Assembly (NCBI GenBank): GCA_041395845.1
Contig: JAWKZS010000018.1
Span: forward strand, 17,946 to 81,945
From: Ch67 sp041395845
GTDB lineage: Bacteria > Pseudomonadota > Gammaproteobacteria > Pseudomonadales > Ketobacteraceae
DNA: 64,000 nucleotides
Reading direction: 5' to 3'
Shown here: one piece after another, positions 8,777 through 17,348 of the stretch
Numbering within the stretch: the first letter of the stretch is position 1
Layout: each line of letters begins with the position of its first letter
Notes under the pieces: model-generated
Database searches by the model: none
What the model was told of the DNA's origin: nothing
Seen by the model: the letters and a program-made list of their open reading frames with translations, nothing else
Translations under genes and position numbers: made by a program

Positions 8777-10192
8777 TCACAGTGATCGCAGAAAGGCCAG
8801 CAAGGCCTCGCGATCCGTTGTTTTCATTGCACGTACCCGCGCCTGACTGGCTTGCGCCTCGCCGCCGTGCCAGAGAATGGCTTCCAGCAGCGACCGGGCC
8901 CGGCCATCATGCAGGTAATGTTCGCTACCGCTCACCGTGGCAGTCAAACCGATACCCCACAGTGGCGGCGTGCGCCATTCGCGTCCACTGGCACTGAACA
9001 CCGGCCGGTTGTCTGCCAGGCCGTCACCCATGTCATGCAACAGCAGATCAGTGTACGGATGAATCAGCTGGTTCGACTGCTCGGGCTGATCCGGCAACAC
9101 TGCGGTGCGGATGGCAGTGCGGTGACAGGATTCGCAGCCGGTTTCGGCAAACAGCCGCTCACCCTGCTGCACCTGCGGGTCATTCAGCTGACGCCGGACC
9201 GGGACCGCCAGATTGCGCGTGTAGAATGTTACCAGATCGAGAATGCGCTCGCTGACTTCCGGCGCGCCACCATTGGGTGCCTCCCGACACGCCTGCTGTG
9301 ATGGCGTGCAATCATCCTGGGGAAACAGGCTTGATGTGATACCGATATCGCCGGCAAAGGCCGCTGCGTTTTGCTGACGCAGACTCGGTTGTTCCGCTTT
9401 CCAGCCGAAGCGGCCAATGGCCTCAGCGCCAGCGGCAACGGACCAGACCCGATTGACCCGACCGGAAATACCGTCGCCGTCGCTGTCCTGTTCATCGGCA
9501 AACGCCAGCAATGTCTGCTCGGGAATCGCTTCCAGCAACCCCAGCCCAATCATCGGTGGCGCCAGCCGCAGCGACATCTGCAGATCCTGCCGCTGTTCGC
9601 CGTAGCCCAGATCCCGCAGCGTCACTACCGGTTTGCGCAATTCGATCTTCACACCATCCGCCAGAGTGACCGTGTGGATTTCATAGGCGATGTCGAGCCT
9701 CGCTTCCGCCGGCACACCCGGGTTGGCGAAATCCTGGATCTGCCCACCGTAAACCGGATCAGGCAGGCTGCCTTCGCGACGGATTCGCTCCCGCTCGGCT
9801 GCTGTCTGGGCTGGCACACTGATGCGCAACAAGACGGAAACCGCATTATGGTCGTCAAGCCCCGGCAGATGCCCCCTGCCATCCTTGATATGACAGTTCT
9901 GGCAGCCGTTGGTATTGAACAGCGGACCAAGCCCATCCCGCGCGGTAGTGGACGACGGCGCCATCACCCAGGGATTGCGGAAGAAACTGTTGCCGACACT
10001 GAAATCCACCCGGCGTTCGAATGACATATTCGCCGAAGGCAGCGAAAACGCATTGACGTCGTCCTTGCGCACACTGGTGGCGCCGCCGGAATCGGCTGTA
10101 TAAGCAACGGCACTACCGGATACCAGCAGCGCCGCCCAAACGAAAAGGCCCCGTATCGTACGGGGCCGGACGTTGAAACCTGATTTGTTCAC
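8777..10192 (-). CDS. Di-heme oxidoreductase (DHOR family)
   Basis: 471 residues starting at GTG 10192, preceded by GAGG. An N-terminal signal peptide (hydrophobic stretch ending SGSAVAY) sends it to the periplasm. Two haem c attachment sites are present, CQNCH near residue 97 and CESCH in the C-terminal third, with the HDMGDG and LLHD segments typical of DHOR/thiol-oxidoreductase-like proteins. It sits between two imelysin genes in the putative Fur-controlled operon, so it may supply or accept electrons for iron redox change at the outer face. That role is inference from context. Confidence 0.9.
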   Translation of the reverse strand: MNKSGFNVRPRTIRGLFVWAALLVSGSAVAYTADSGGATSVRKDDVNAFSLPSANMSFERRVDFSVGNSFFRNPWVMAPSSTTARDGLGPLFNTNGCQNCHIKDGRGHLPGLDDHNAVSVLLRISVPAQTAAERERIRREGSLPDPVYGGQIQDFANPGVPAEARLDIAYEIHTVTLADGVKIELRKPVVTLRDLGYGEQRQDLQMSLRLAPPMIGLGLLEAIPEQTLLAFADEQDSDGDGISGRVNRVWSVAAGAEAIGRFGWKAEQPSLRQQNAAAFAGDIGITSSLFPQDDCTPSQQACREAPNGGAPEVSERILDLVTFYTRNLAVPVRRQLNDPQVQQGERLFAETGCESCHRTAIRTAVLPDQPEQSNQLIHPYTDLLLHDMGDGLADNRPVFSASGREWRTPPLWGIGLTATVSGSEHYLHDGRARSLLEAILWHGGEAQASQARVRAMKTTDREALLAFLRSL

Positions 10193-10208
10193 TGCAATCC
10201 TCGAAGGA

Positions 10209-11468
10209 TCAGAACTCGTGATCCGCGGTGTCAGGGCTGAGGTTGTCGATGCCGATGGTCTTGGCTGCGGTTTCGATCTGACGGGTCAGCGCCACCAGCT
10301 GTCCAATGGCATCCCGGACGATGACCTGTCCGGCGGCATTGTTTTCGCCGATCATCTGGTCGAACTTCATCGCGGGGGATGCGGTTTCCGCCGTGTCCAC
10401 CAGCTTCTGCATTGCTGCCATGGTTTTACCGAACTGCGCTTTGATAGCCTGATCGGTTTGTGGCGAGGTGGCAGCCACCAGTTCTGCCAGCGATGGCCCT
10501 TTCACGACGCTGCCATCGACCCGCTTGTAAGTGCCGAAATAAACGTTCTCAATACCTTTGGCGTTGTAGAAATGGGAATTGTGGGTGTTGTCACTGAAGC
10601 AGTCGTGCTCGTCTTCCGGTGAGTTGGCTTCCAGCGCGACCTTCATACGTTCGCCGGCCAGTTCGCCCAGCGCCAGACTGCCCATCCCGAACAGCATTTT
10701 GGTCAATCCGTTCTGACTGTTATCTGCCAGCAGCTCTGCGCGGTAGTTGTCTTTCACATCCGCCGACCACTGCTGTTCCATATCCTGCAGATCCTTGACC
10801 AGCAGTTGTGTGACCGCTTTCAGATAAGCCACGCGACGGTCACAATGACCACCGGTACAGCCTTTGCCTTGTACGAAATCGGTATAGGGACGATTGCCGG
10901 CGCCGGGATTGGAACCGTTCAGATCCTGGCCCCAGAGCAGGAATTCAATGGCATGGTAACCGGTCGCAACATTGGCTTCGGAACCACCCAGCTCGTTCAG
11001 GCTGGCCAGCAGATCCGGTGTCAGCGTTGCCAGATCCAGGGTTTCAGAACCCAGCTTCAGGGTTTCGCTGGCGATGATGTTCGCAGTGGCGCCAACGTTG
11101 CCCATTTCGTGGTGATAATGTTTGCTGTCAACGTAGTCGATCAGGCCTTCATCGAGGGGCCAGGCATTCAGCTGACCTTCCCATTCATCCACCACCGGAT
11201 TACCGAACCGGAATACTTCACTTTGCTGATAGGGAACGCGGGCTGCTTTCCAGGCGTCCCGCGCCGCTTGCAGGGAGGCATCACCCGGACTGGCGATCAG
11301 TGCATCGATTTTCTGCTGCAGGTTCCTGCCGGTCTGCAACGCATCCGCAAACACGGCATGCGCGATATCGGCATACTGACTGACAACCTGCTGCTCGGTG
11401 ACTGCTGCCTGTGCCGCCGATGCGGACGCGAGAGCAACACAACCGATCATCCGGGTGATGTATTTCAT
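10209..11468 (-). CDS. Imelysin family protein (IrpA/IcmP-like)
   Basis: 419 residues with a signal peptide cleaved after AQA (about residue 21). It carries the imelysin signature GYHAIEFLLWGQDL (GxHxxE) and the NRPYTDF and CTGGHCDRR segments, with two repeats of the helical-bundle fold expected from length. IrpA and IcmP homologues are iron-regulated outer-membrane or periplasmic proteins thought to bind iron. It is the second gene of the operon, 17 bp after the broken porin, and 16 bp before the di-heme protein gene. Confidence 0.92.
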   Translation of the reverse strand: MKYITRMIGCVALASASAAQAAVTEQQVVSQYADIAHAVFADALQTGRNLQQKIDALIASPGDASLQAARDAWKAARVPYQQSEVFRFGNPVVDEWEGQLNAWPLDEGLIDYVDSKHYHHEMGNVGATANIIASETLKLGSETLDLATLTPDLLASLNELGGSEANVATGYHAIEFLLWGQDLNGSNPGAGNRPYTDFVQGKGCTGGHCDRRVAYLKAVTQLLVKDLQDMEQQWSADVKDNYRAELLADNSQNGLTKMLFGMGSLALGELAGERMKVALEANSPEDEHDCFSDNTHNSHFYNAKGIENVYFGTYKRVDGSVVKGPSLAELVAATSPQTDQAIKAQFGKTMAAMQKLVDTAETASPAMKFDQMIGENNAAGQVIVRDAIGQLVALTRQIETAAKTIGIDNLSPDTADHEF

Positions 11469-11485
11469 TGATGTACTCCAGTTAA

Positions 11486-12566
11486 TTAAAAGCTGACGGC
11501 CAGCTGCACTACGACGTTGTCGCTGTCTTCGCCAGTGCCGCCGTCGGTGTCGCTGTAGTCTTCGTCATGCCAGAACTCGAGACCAAGACTGACGTTTTCA
11601 TAGATATCGGTTGAACAGCCCAGGGACAGACGCTCTTCCGGCAGGTAGCCAGCGGCATCGTCGGTCTGCTGGTAAGCCACTGCAAAGGTCACCGGCTGCT
11701 CGTTGAGGCTGACACCGATGCTGGCTTCCAGATGCAGTACTTCAGGCTCTACGCCCTCGGTTTCACCTTCGAGTACCAGTTCAGAAGTGGCGGCCAGGTA
11801 TTCTGCTACCAGGTTGATTTCACCGGCGGTGACACGGCCAGATAGAGAGAACGCTGGTGAGTGCTCATCCCAGGCCTCTTCGGACAGGGCATCGCTTTCG
11901 GTCAGGGCAGAAATGTAATCCAGACCAACGGCAAAATTGTCCTGCTAAAAGCTCAGGGTGACACCGTAGTTTTCAACATGCTGCTCGCGATCGGCATCGC
12001 CATCGAATACGTAGGCTCCGACGCTCAGGCCATTCTGTTCCATGCCGAACAGTGCGGACGTCTTGTTGGTTTCGCCGATTTCCAGGGCCAGGGTGTCGTT
12101 CACCAGCGCGGTTTCAAAACGGCCGAACGGCACGTACATCTTGCCCAGATCCAGATTGACCGGCCCGATGATGTTGGCGATGGAAATGGTAGCGACATCG
12201 ATGTCCAGTTCGGTGTCGTCTTCGTCACCAGGGGCTTGCTCATACAGCGCGATGACTTCCGCTGAAACCTTGTCATTGATTTCCGCTGCCAGACCCAGTT
12301 CGACGGTGGCCACCACCAGATCGCTGTAGGACTCATTGCCGGCTTCGCCGACCACGCCTTCGACTTCGACCAGACCGCTGAAGCTCACGTTTTGCGCGAC
12401 CGGTGCGGCGCCCTGCTGCTGTTGCGCTTCCAGTTTGGCAAGCCGCTGTTCAACCGAGCGCTGGAAGGCTTCATCGGCTGCACTGGCATGACCAGCGACC
12501 GCCAGGGCCAGCGACCGCCAGGGCCAGCAGAGAGACAGGTGCAACAAGTAAACGGTGGTTCTTCAT
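11486..12566 (-). pseudogene. LbtU-like siderophore porin, broken by duplication and amber stop
   Basis: The ATG at 12566 (GGAG before it) opens a signal peptide beginning MKNHRLLVAP. Its frame is lost at a perfect 16-bp tandem duplication (12493-12524). Removing one copy restores LLALAVAGHASAADEAF. The mature part starts with a short coiled coil (RSVEQRLAKLEAQQQQ) followed by alternating beta strands, as in LbtU-family outer-membrane porins. A TAG near 11947 then interrupts the barrel between GVTLSF and QDNFAVGLDY. Reading resumes in frame to a C-terminal Phe, the usual end of an outer-membrane barrel. Minus the 16 bp, the gene is 355 whole codons. It would take up a siderophore or iron. As sequenced it cannot make the full protein, though it heads an apparently intact operon. 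Confidence 0.8.
12493..12524. repeat. 16-bp tandem duplication in porin signal-peptide codons
   Basis: Two adjoining identical copies of CAGCGACCGCCAGGGC (12493-12508 and 12509-12524). Sixteen is not a multiple of three, so the extra copy shifts the porin reading frame. Loss of a copy by slippage or recombination would restore the signal peptide. Confidence 0.95.
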
Positions 12567-12585
12567 GGGAGACTCCAAGCTAAGT

Positions 12586-12629
12586 GAGGATTATTATCAT
12601 TAATTTTGTGGATAATGGCAATGATGCGA
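12586..12629 (-). promoter_or_regulatory. Two candidate Fur boxes upstream of the iron operon
   Basis: Positions 12586-12604 match the 19-bp Fur consensus (GATAATGATAATCATTATC) at 13 of 19 positions by hand count, and 12611-12629 at 12 of 19. Both lie 20-65 bp upstream of the porin start, where they would overlap the promoter. The porin-imelysin-DHOR-imelysin-DUF1513 genes are all on this strand with gaps of 1-60 bp, so one Fur-repressed transcript is likely. Confidence 0.55.
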
Positions 12630-12634
12630 ATCAA

Positions 12635-13585
12635 TTACATCTGCTTATCTTTCGCATCACTGAGTTTTTCCTGAAAGAAGGCGCCAATACGCGCCAGGGC
12701 ACGCCGGCCATCCTTAAGGAAAAAAGCGGTGTAATGCCAGACGTGCTGCATGCCGTCCCAGACTTCCAGCTCCACCGGTACGCCGGCATCGCGGGCTCTG
12801 GTCGCCATGTGCCGGGCATCGTCCAGCAGGACTTCGTGGCTGCCCACCTGGATCAGCAGGGGCGGCAACCCCGCCAGATCGCCAAACAGCGGCGATACCA
12901 GGGGATTGCGGCGCTGATCGGCCGGGGCATAAAGATCGGCAAACTGCTGCAGCAGGGTCGGACTCAGGATCAGATCAAGCTCGGCATTTCCGCGAATCGA
13001 ACCGGTTTCCAGGTTCAGGTCGCACCACGGGGAAATGCAGCAGCCGGCGGCGGGCAACGGCAGGCCATCCTGTTTCAGCTTGAGCAGCGTGGTCAGCACC
13101 AGATTGCCGCCGGCGGAATCGCCACAGAATACGATGTTGGACGGTTTGATCCCCTGATCCAGGCAGTAACGGTAAATCGCAACGGTGTCGTTCAACGCGG
13201 CGGGAAACGGATGCTCCGGTGCCTTGCGGTAATTCATGCTGATGGCTTTCACGCCAGCAGCCTGCGCCAGACGCGACACCAGATTGCGGTGACTGGCCGG
13301 CGATCCCACAGCAAAACCGCCGCCATGCATGTACACGATCACACGGTTGCTGGGGCTGTTGTCGGGGGTGTGGATTTCGCAGGGAATACCGGAGAGGGTT
13401 TCGTGGCGCACGCTGACCCCGGATAACGCCGGCATCCAGCTGCCCCAGCGATCCATGCTGCGTCGGGACGTTTTCAGATGAGCGCCTTCAACGGCCAGTT
13501 CCGGCTTGATGGACAGTTTGAGCATCGCGTTCAGCAACACGACAGGAATCCGGCCCGAGGATTTTGCTACGGCTGTTTCTGACAT
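12635..13585 (-). CDS. Alpha/beta hydrolase, hormone-sensitive lipase family
   Basis: 316 residues. The oxyanion-hole motif is HGGGF, the nucleophile serine is in GDSAGGN, the acid is the Asp of GSHEVLLDDA, and the catalytic His is in the GMQHVWH segment. This is the HSL (family IV) esterase pattern, acting on short or medium acyl esters. No signal peptide; intracellular. Its stop lies just upstream of the Fur-box region, and no partner gene is evident. The N-terminal cap region (residues 20-60) is typical of the family. Confidence 0.92.
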   Translation of the reverse strand: MSETAVAKSSGRIPVVLLNAMLKLSIKPELAVEGAHLKTSRRSMDRWGSWMPALSGVSVRHETLSGIPCEIHTPDNSPSNRVIVYMHGGGFAVGSPASHRNLVSRLAQAAGVKAISMNYRKAPEHPFPAALNDTVAIYRYCLDQGIKPSNIVFCGDSAGGNLVLTTLLKLKQDGLPLPAAGCCISPWCDLNLETGSIRGNAELDLILSPTLLQQFADLYAPADQRRNPLVSPLFGDLAGLPPLLIQVGSHEVLLDDARHMATRARDAGVPVELEVWDGMQHVWHYTAFFLKDGRRALARIGAFFQEKLSDAKDKQM

Positions 13586-13656
13586 GGGTTACCCTCACGA
13601 ATAAAGCAGCGACGGTAACAACTGACTGCTTTAATCGCAAGCGGATCAGGGAATTG

Positions 13657-14580
13657 TTACAAACCCATCAGGGTACGGATGTGCTGGTAGGCGCTACGCG
13701 CCAAGGCCGTGAGGTTGTAGCCCCCTTCCAGCGTCGACACGATACGGCCCTCACTACAGCGATTGGCCACCAGCATGACTTCCTCGGTGATCCAGCGATA
13801 ATCCCGTTCATCCAGATGGATGTCGGTAAGTGGATCTGCCTGATGGGCATCAAAACCGGCACTCACCAGAATCAACTGGGGGTGAAAGGTTTCCAGTTTG
13901 TTGAGCCAGTCACGTCGTACCCAGTCGCGGAATTCATCGCTGCTGGTGCCGGCATGCATGGGCGTATGCACGATGTTGGAACGGGAATTATCCACCACAC
14001 TGTGGGGATAGCAGGGATACTGGAAACTGGAGCAGAACAGGATACGCTGATCATATTGCAGAATATCTTCGGTACCGTTGCCGTGATGGGCATCGAAATC
14101 GATGATGGCCACCCGCTCCAGATTGTGGGCCTGCAGCGCGTAGGCAGCCGCCACCGCGACGTTATTGAAAAAGCAGAAGCCCATTACCTGACGGCGCTCC
14201 GCATGATGCCCCGGCGGGCGCACCGCGCAGAAGGCGTTATTCGCCTCCCCAGCCATCACCATATCCACTGCCTTGCACACGCCTCCGGCTGCACGCAGCG
14301 CGGCATTCAACGTGTGTTGATTGATGGACATTTCCGGCGATATCTCGACAAGTTCCTTCACCTGCAACATTTCAAATACGCCGTCGACATAGTCGCGGTT
14401 GTGGACGCGATACAGATGCTTTTTGTCGATCTTGGGTGCATCGACATGACGCAGGTAATCCCACACGTCCCGCTCCATCAGATAATCGCGAATGGCCTGC
14501 AGACGTTTCGGCGATTCCGGATGCCACTCCCCCATGTCGTGCAGTTCGCAATCCTTGTGCGTGATATAGGCTGTCGTCAT
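13657..14580 (-). CDS. Histone deacetylase-family deacetylase
   Basis: 307 residues of the class II HDAC/acetoin-utilisation fold. The active-site His pair is in RPPGHHAE. Zinc ligands are in IDFDAHHGNGT (Asp and His) and SAGFDAHQADPL (Asp). The glycine-rich EGGYN near the C-terminus carries the family's last active-site segment. It should remove acetyl groups from lysine or polyamines. It begins 5 bp after the stop of the Pat-type acetyltransferase gene on the same strand, so the two are co-transcribed and may write and erase the same mark. Confidence 0.92.
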   Translation of the reverse strand: MTTAYITHKDCELHDMGEWHPESPKRLQAIRDYLMERDVWDYLRHVDAPKIDKKHLYRVHNRDYVDGVFEMLQVKELVEISPEMSINQHTLNAALRAAGGVCKAVDMVMAGEANNAFCAVRPPGHHAERRQVMGFCFFNNVAVAAAYALQAHNLERVAIIDFDAHHGNGTEDILQYDQRILFCSSFQYPCYPHSVVDNSRSNIVHTPMHAGTSSDEFRDWVRRDWLNKLETFHPQLILVSAGFDAHQADPLTDIHLDERDYRWITEEVMLVANRCSEGRIVSTLEGGYNLTALARSAYQHIRTLMGL

Positions 14581-14585
14581 GTCGG

Positions 14586-17258
14586 TTACAACTTTTTGAT
14601 TACGTAAACGATATCTTCATCCTGCTCGTGATCGCGGATGTCGAATCCCAGACTGCGGGCGAGTTTGCGCATGCCGGTGTTGTCTTTCAACACGATACCG
14701 TCCATGTATTTGAGGCCCTTGGCACGCGCCGCTTCGATCAGCAGCTCCATTAATTTATAACCGATTCCTGTGCGCTGCCATTGATCTGAAACAACCACAG
14801 CGAACTCACAGCTGATGCCATCGGGATTGATGACATAGCGGCTGATACCGATCTCCTTGCTCTTGCCCTGCTCCTGCACCATCGCCACCAGGGCCAGCTC
14901 GCGGTGATAATCGATCTGGGTAAACCGCGCCAGCATTTCCGGCGTGACATTTTTTACATTGTGCATGAAACGATAGTAGCGGGATTGCTGCGATAGCCCT
15001 TCGATAAACGCCCGCTCCAGCTCGGCATCTTCCGGACGGATGGGACGGACGACAATATCGGTACCATTGCGCAGCTGCAGCGTGGTTTCCAGATCGCTTG
15101 GATAGGGATGGATCGCCATATGATCGTAGTGACGCTGGGCCGCCGGAATGTAATCCACTTCAATCACTGCATCGAGTACCAGCGCCCGCTTGTCGTCGAG
15201 CACCAGCGGGTTGATATCCAGACTGCGAATCCACGGCAACTCACTGGCCATTTCGGAAATGCGCAGGATGATGCTTTCCAGTTCCGAACGTTTGGCTTCG
15301 GGCATATTTCGATAATGCTTGAGCATGCGCGACACCTTGGGGCTGTCCACCAGCGCCGACGCCAGCACTGTATTCAGGGGTGGCAGACTGATGGCGATAT
15401 CTTTCAGAACTTCCACCATCGCGCCACCATGACCGAACACGATGACCGGACCAAACACTGAATCATGCTTGATCCCCAGCAGCAGTTCACGGTTCGCACT
15501 CGACGTGACCATGTGCTCGACGATGACGCCTTCGAGCCGTGCATCGGGCATCCTTGCCTGCACGTCTTCCACCAGTTTCTTGTAGGCGGAACGCACGGCC
15601 TGCGCATTGACGACATTGAGGGTTACGCCATCCACGTCGGCCTTGTGCACGATGTCTGGCGAATTGATTTTCAGCACCACGGGAAAACCGACGGATTCCG
15701 CCGCCACCAGCGCTTCGTTGGGCGTACGCGCCACCCAGGAAGGATTCACTGGAATATTGAATGCCCGCAGGACAGCGCGGGATTCCATCTGGTTGAGCAC
15801 CTTGCGCCCTTCCTGCAGCACGCCTTCGATAATCAGCTCGGCCCCTTCGATATCCGGTGGCTGGCTGTGCTCCAGGGCCGCTGGTGCCTGCAGCAGAAAG
15901 GTACGGTTGCGTTGATAGGTCACCAGGTAATGGGCGGCCTTGACTGCATTTTCCGGCGAGGAAAACACCGGGATACCCTTTTCCTGCAGCGATCGTTTAA
16001 TACTATGCACCTTGTCGCCACCCATGCAGGCAGCCACGACCGGCTTGTAGCTTTTCTTCTGGATCGAGACGATACGCTCTTCGAAATCGGGCATCACCTT
16101 GCCTTTCGGCGGTGTGATGATCAGGATCAGAAAATCCACGCCGGGATCGGTCGCGATCAGCTCACAGGCCTGTAGAAACTGCTCACCGAGTTCGAATCCA
16201 CCGCTGTACACCGGGTTATCCGACGATTCGATGCTGGACAACGTTGCCAGCGTGGCGGATTTTTCCGGGCTCAGTTGCGCCAGCGGCAGATGCAGATCGT
16301 GGGCAAGGTCGCAGGCCATCATCGCGGGGCCGTTGCCGTGGGACAGGATGGCGATGCGCTCGCCCCGCATCAGGCGATGGATGGGAAAAGCCCGCGCCGC
16401 CAGAAACAGATCCGTCAGCGAATATGCGCGCACGATGCCGGCCCGTTCCAGCACTGCATTGAAAATATAATCGTTGCCGACCAGCGCACCGGTGTGTGAC
16501 GTGGTGTGGTCCGGCGTTTCAATATGACGGCCACTCTTCAGCACGATGACCGGTTTACTGCGGGCCGCGCCGCGCAATCCCGACAGGAAACTGCGGGCAT
16601 CCTTGATGCCTTCGGCGTAAAACAGGATACATTCGGTCTGCTGATCGATGACCAGATAATCCAGGATATCGCCGGTGGTGACACTGGCCGCCTGTTCCAG
16701 CGAGATGATGGTGGAAAAGCCAACACCGGCGGACACTGCCCAGTCGGTGACGGCGCGGCAGATCGCACCGGAATGGGAAATCAGTGCGATGTTGCCGGAG
16801 CGGATCTCGCCCCGATCCAGCGTTGCGCGAATTCCGACGTTGGGGCGCGCAAATCCATAACAGTCCGGCCCCCACATGCGGATGCCACGGCGCTCCGCAA
16901 TCTTGGCCAGGTTGTCGACGAACTGGCGCCGCAGGAAACCTTCACGATCATCCAGGTGGGACAGCACAACGACGGAATCGATACCCACGTCGCCGCAGCG
17001 CTCCAGCTGTTCGGCAATCATGGTATCCGGTGTCACGATGATCGCCAGATCCACCCGGCCGGGCACCTGATCAATGGTGGCGAAACTGCGGTTGGCAAAC
17101 AGGCCGCGCTGACGTGGATTCACCAGCCAGATCTTGCCCTTGAATTCTTCCTTCAGTCGTTCGAACAGGCGCACATCCACCGAATCGCTGCGCTCACCGG
17201 CACCGATGACGGCGATGGTCTGGGGATCGAAAAAGTGAGTGAGGTAATGCTTTTTCAT
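14586..17258 (-). CDS. Pat-type protein lysine acetyltransferase (ACD-GNAT fusion)
   Basis: 890 residues from the ATG at 17258. That start is preferred because AGGACTCC precedes it; an in-frame ATG at 17285 is possible. The first ~690 residues are an NDP-forming acyl-CoA synthetase module: CoA-binding domain (IAVIGAGERSDSVDVRLFERL region), succinyl-CoA ligase-like domains, and an ATP-grasp domain (FPVVLKINSPDIVHKADVDG region). The last ~160 are a GNAT domain (QWQRTGIGYKLM, acetyl-CoA loop). Length and order match Salmonella Pat and E. coli PatZ/YfiQ, which acetylate acetyl-CoA synthetase and other proteins. The deacetylase gene follows after 5 bp. No cAMP site is seen upstream. Confidence 0.92.
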   Translation of the reverse strand: MKKHYLTHFFDPQTIAVIGAGERSDSVDVRLFERLKEEFKGKIWLVNPRQRGLFANRSFATIDQVPGRVDLAIIVTPDTMIAEQLERCGDVGIDSVVVLSHLDDREGFLRRQFVDNLAKIAERRGIRMWGPDCYGFARPNVGIRATLDRGEIRSGNIALISHSGAICRAVTDWAVSAGVGFSTIISLEQAASVTTGDILDYLVIDQQTECILFYAEGIKDARSFLSGLRGAARSKPVIVLKSGRHIETPDHTTSHTGALVGNDYIFNAVLERAGIVRAYSLTDLFLAARAFPIHRLMRGERIAILSHGNGPAMMACDLAHDLHLPLAQLSPEKSATLATLSSIESSDNPVYSGGFELGEQFLQACELIATDPGVDFLILIITPPKGKVMPDFEERIVSIQKKSYKPVVAACMGGDKVHSIKRSLQEKGIPVFSSPENAVKAAHYLVTYQRNRTFLLQAPAALEHSQPPDIEGAELIIEGVLQEGRKVLNQMESRAVLRAFNIPVNPSWVARTPNEALVAAESVGFPVVLKINSPDIVHKADVDGVTLNVVNAQAVRSAYKKLVEDVQARMPDARLEGVIVEHMVTSSANRELLLGIKHDSVFGPVIVFGHGGAMVEVLKDIAISLPPLNTVLASALVDSPKVSRMLKHYRNMPEAKRSELESIILRISEMASELPWIRSLDINPLVLDDKRALVLDAVIEVDYIPAAQRHYDHMAIHPYPSDLETTLQLRNGTDIVVRPIRPEDAELERAFIEGLSQQSRYYRFMHNVKNVTPEMLARFTQIDYHRELALVAMVQEQGKSKEIGISRYVINPDGISCEFAVVVSDQWQRTGIGYKLMELLIEAARAKGLKYMDGIVLKDNTGMRKLARSLGFDIRDHEQDEDIVYVIKKL

Positions 17259-17348
17259 CACGGAAGGAGTCCTGTTGCCGGGCATGAACAGTGTTCATTA
17301 TATGCAACGGATGTGAACTCCACATGATGCGGGACAAATATTGGGCGA

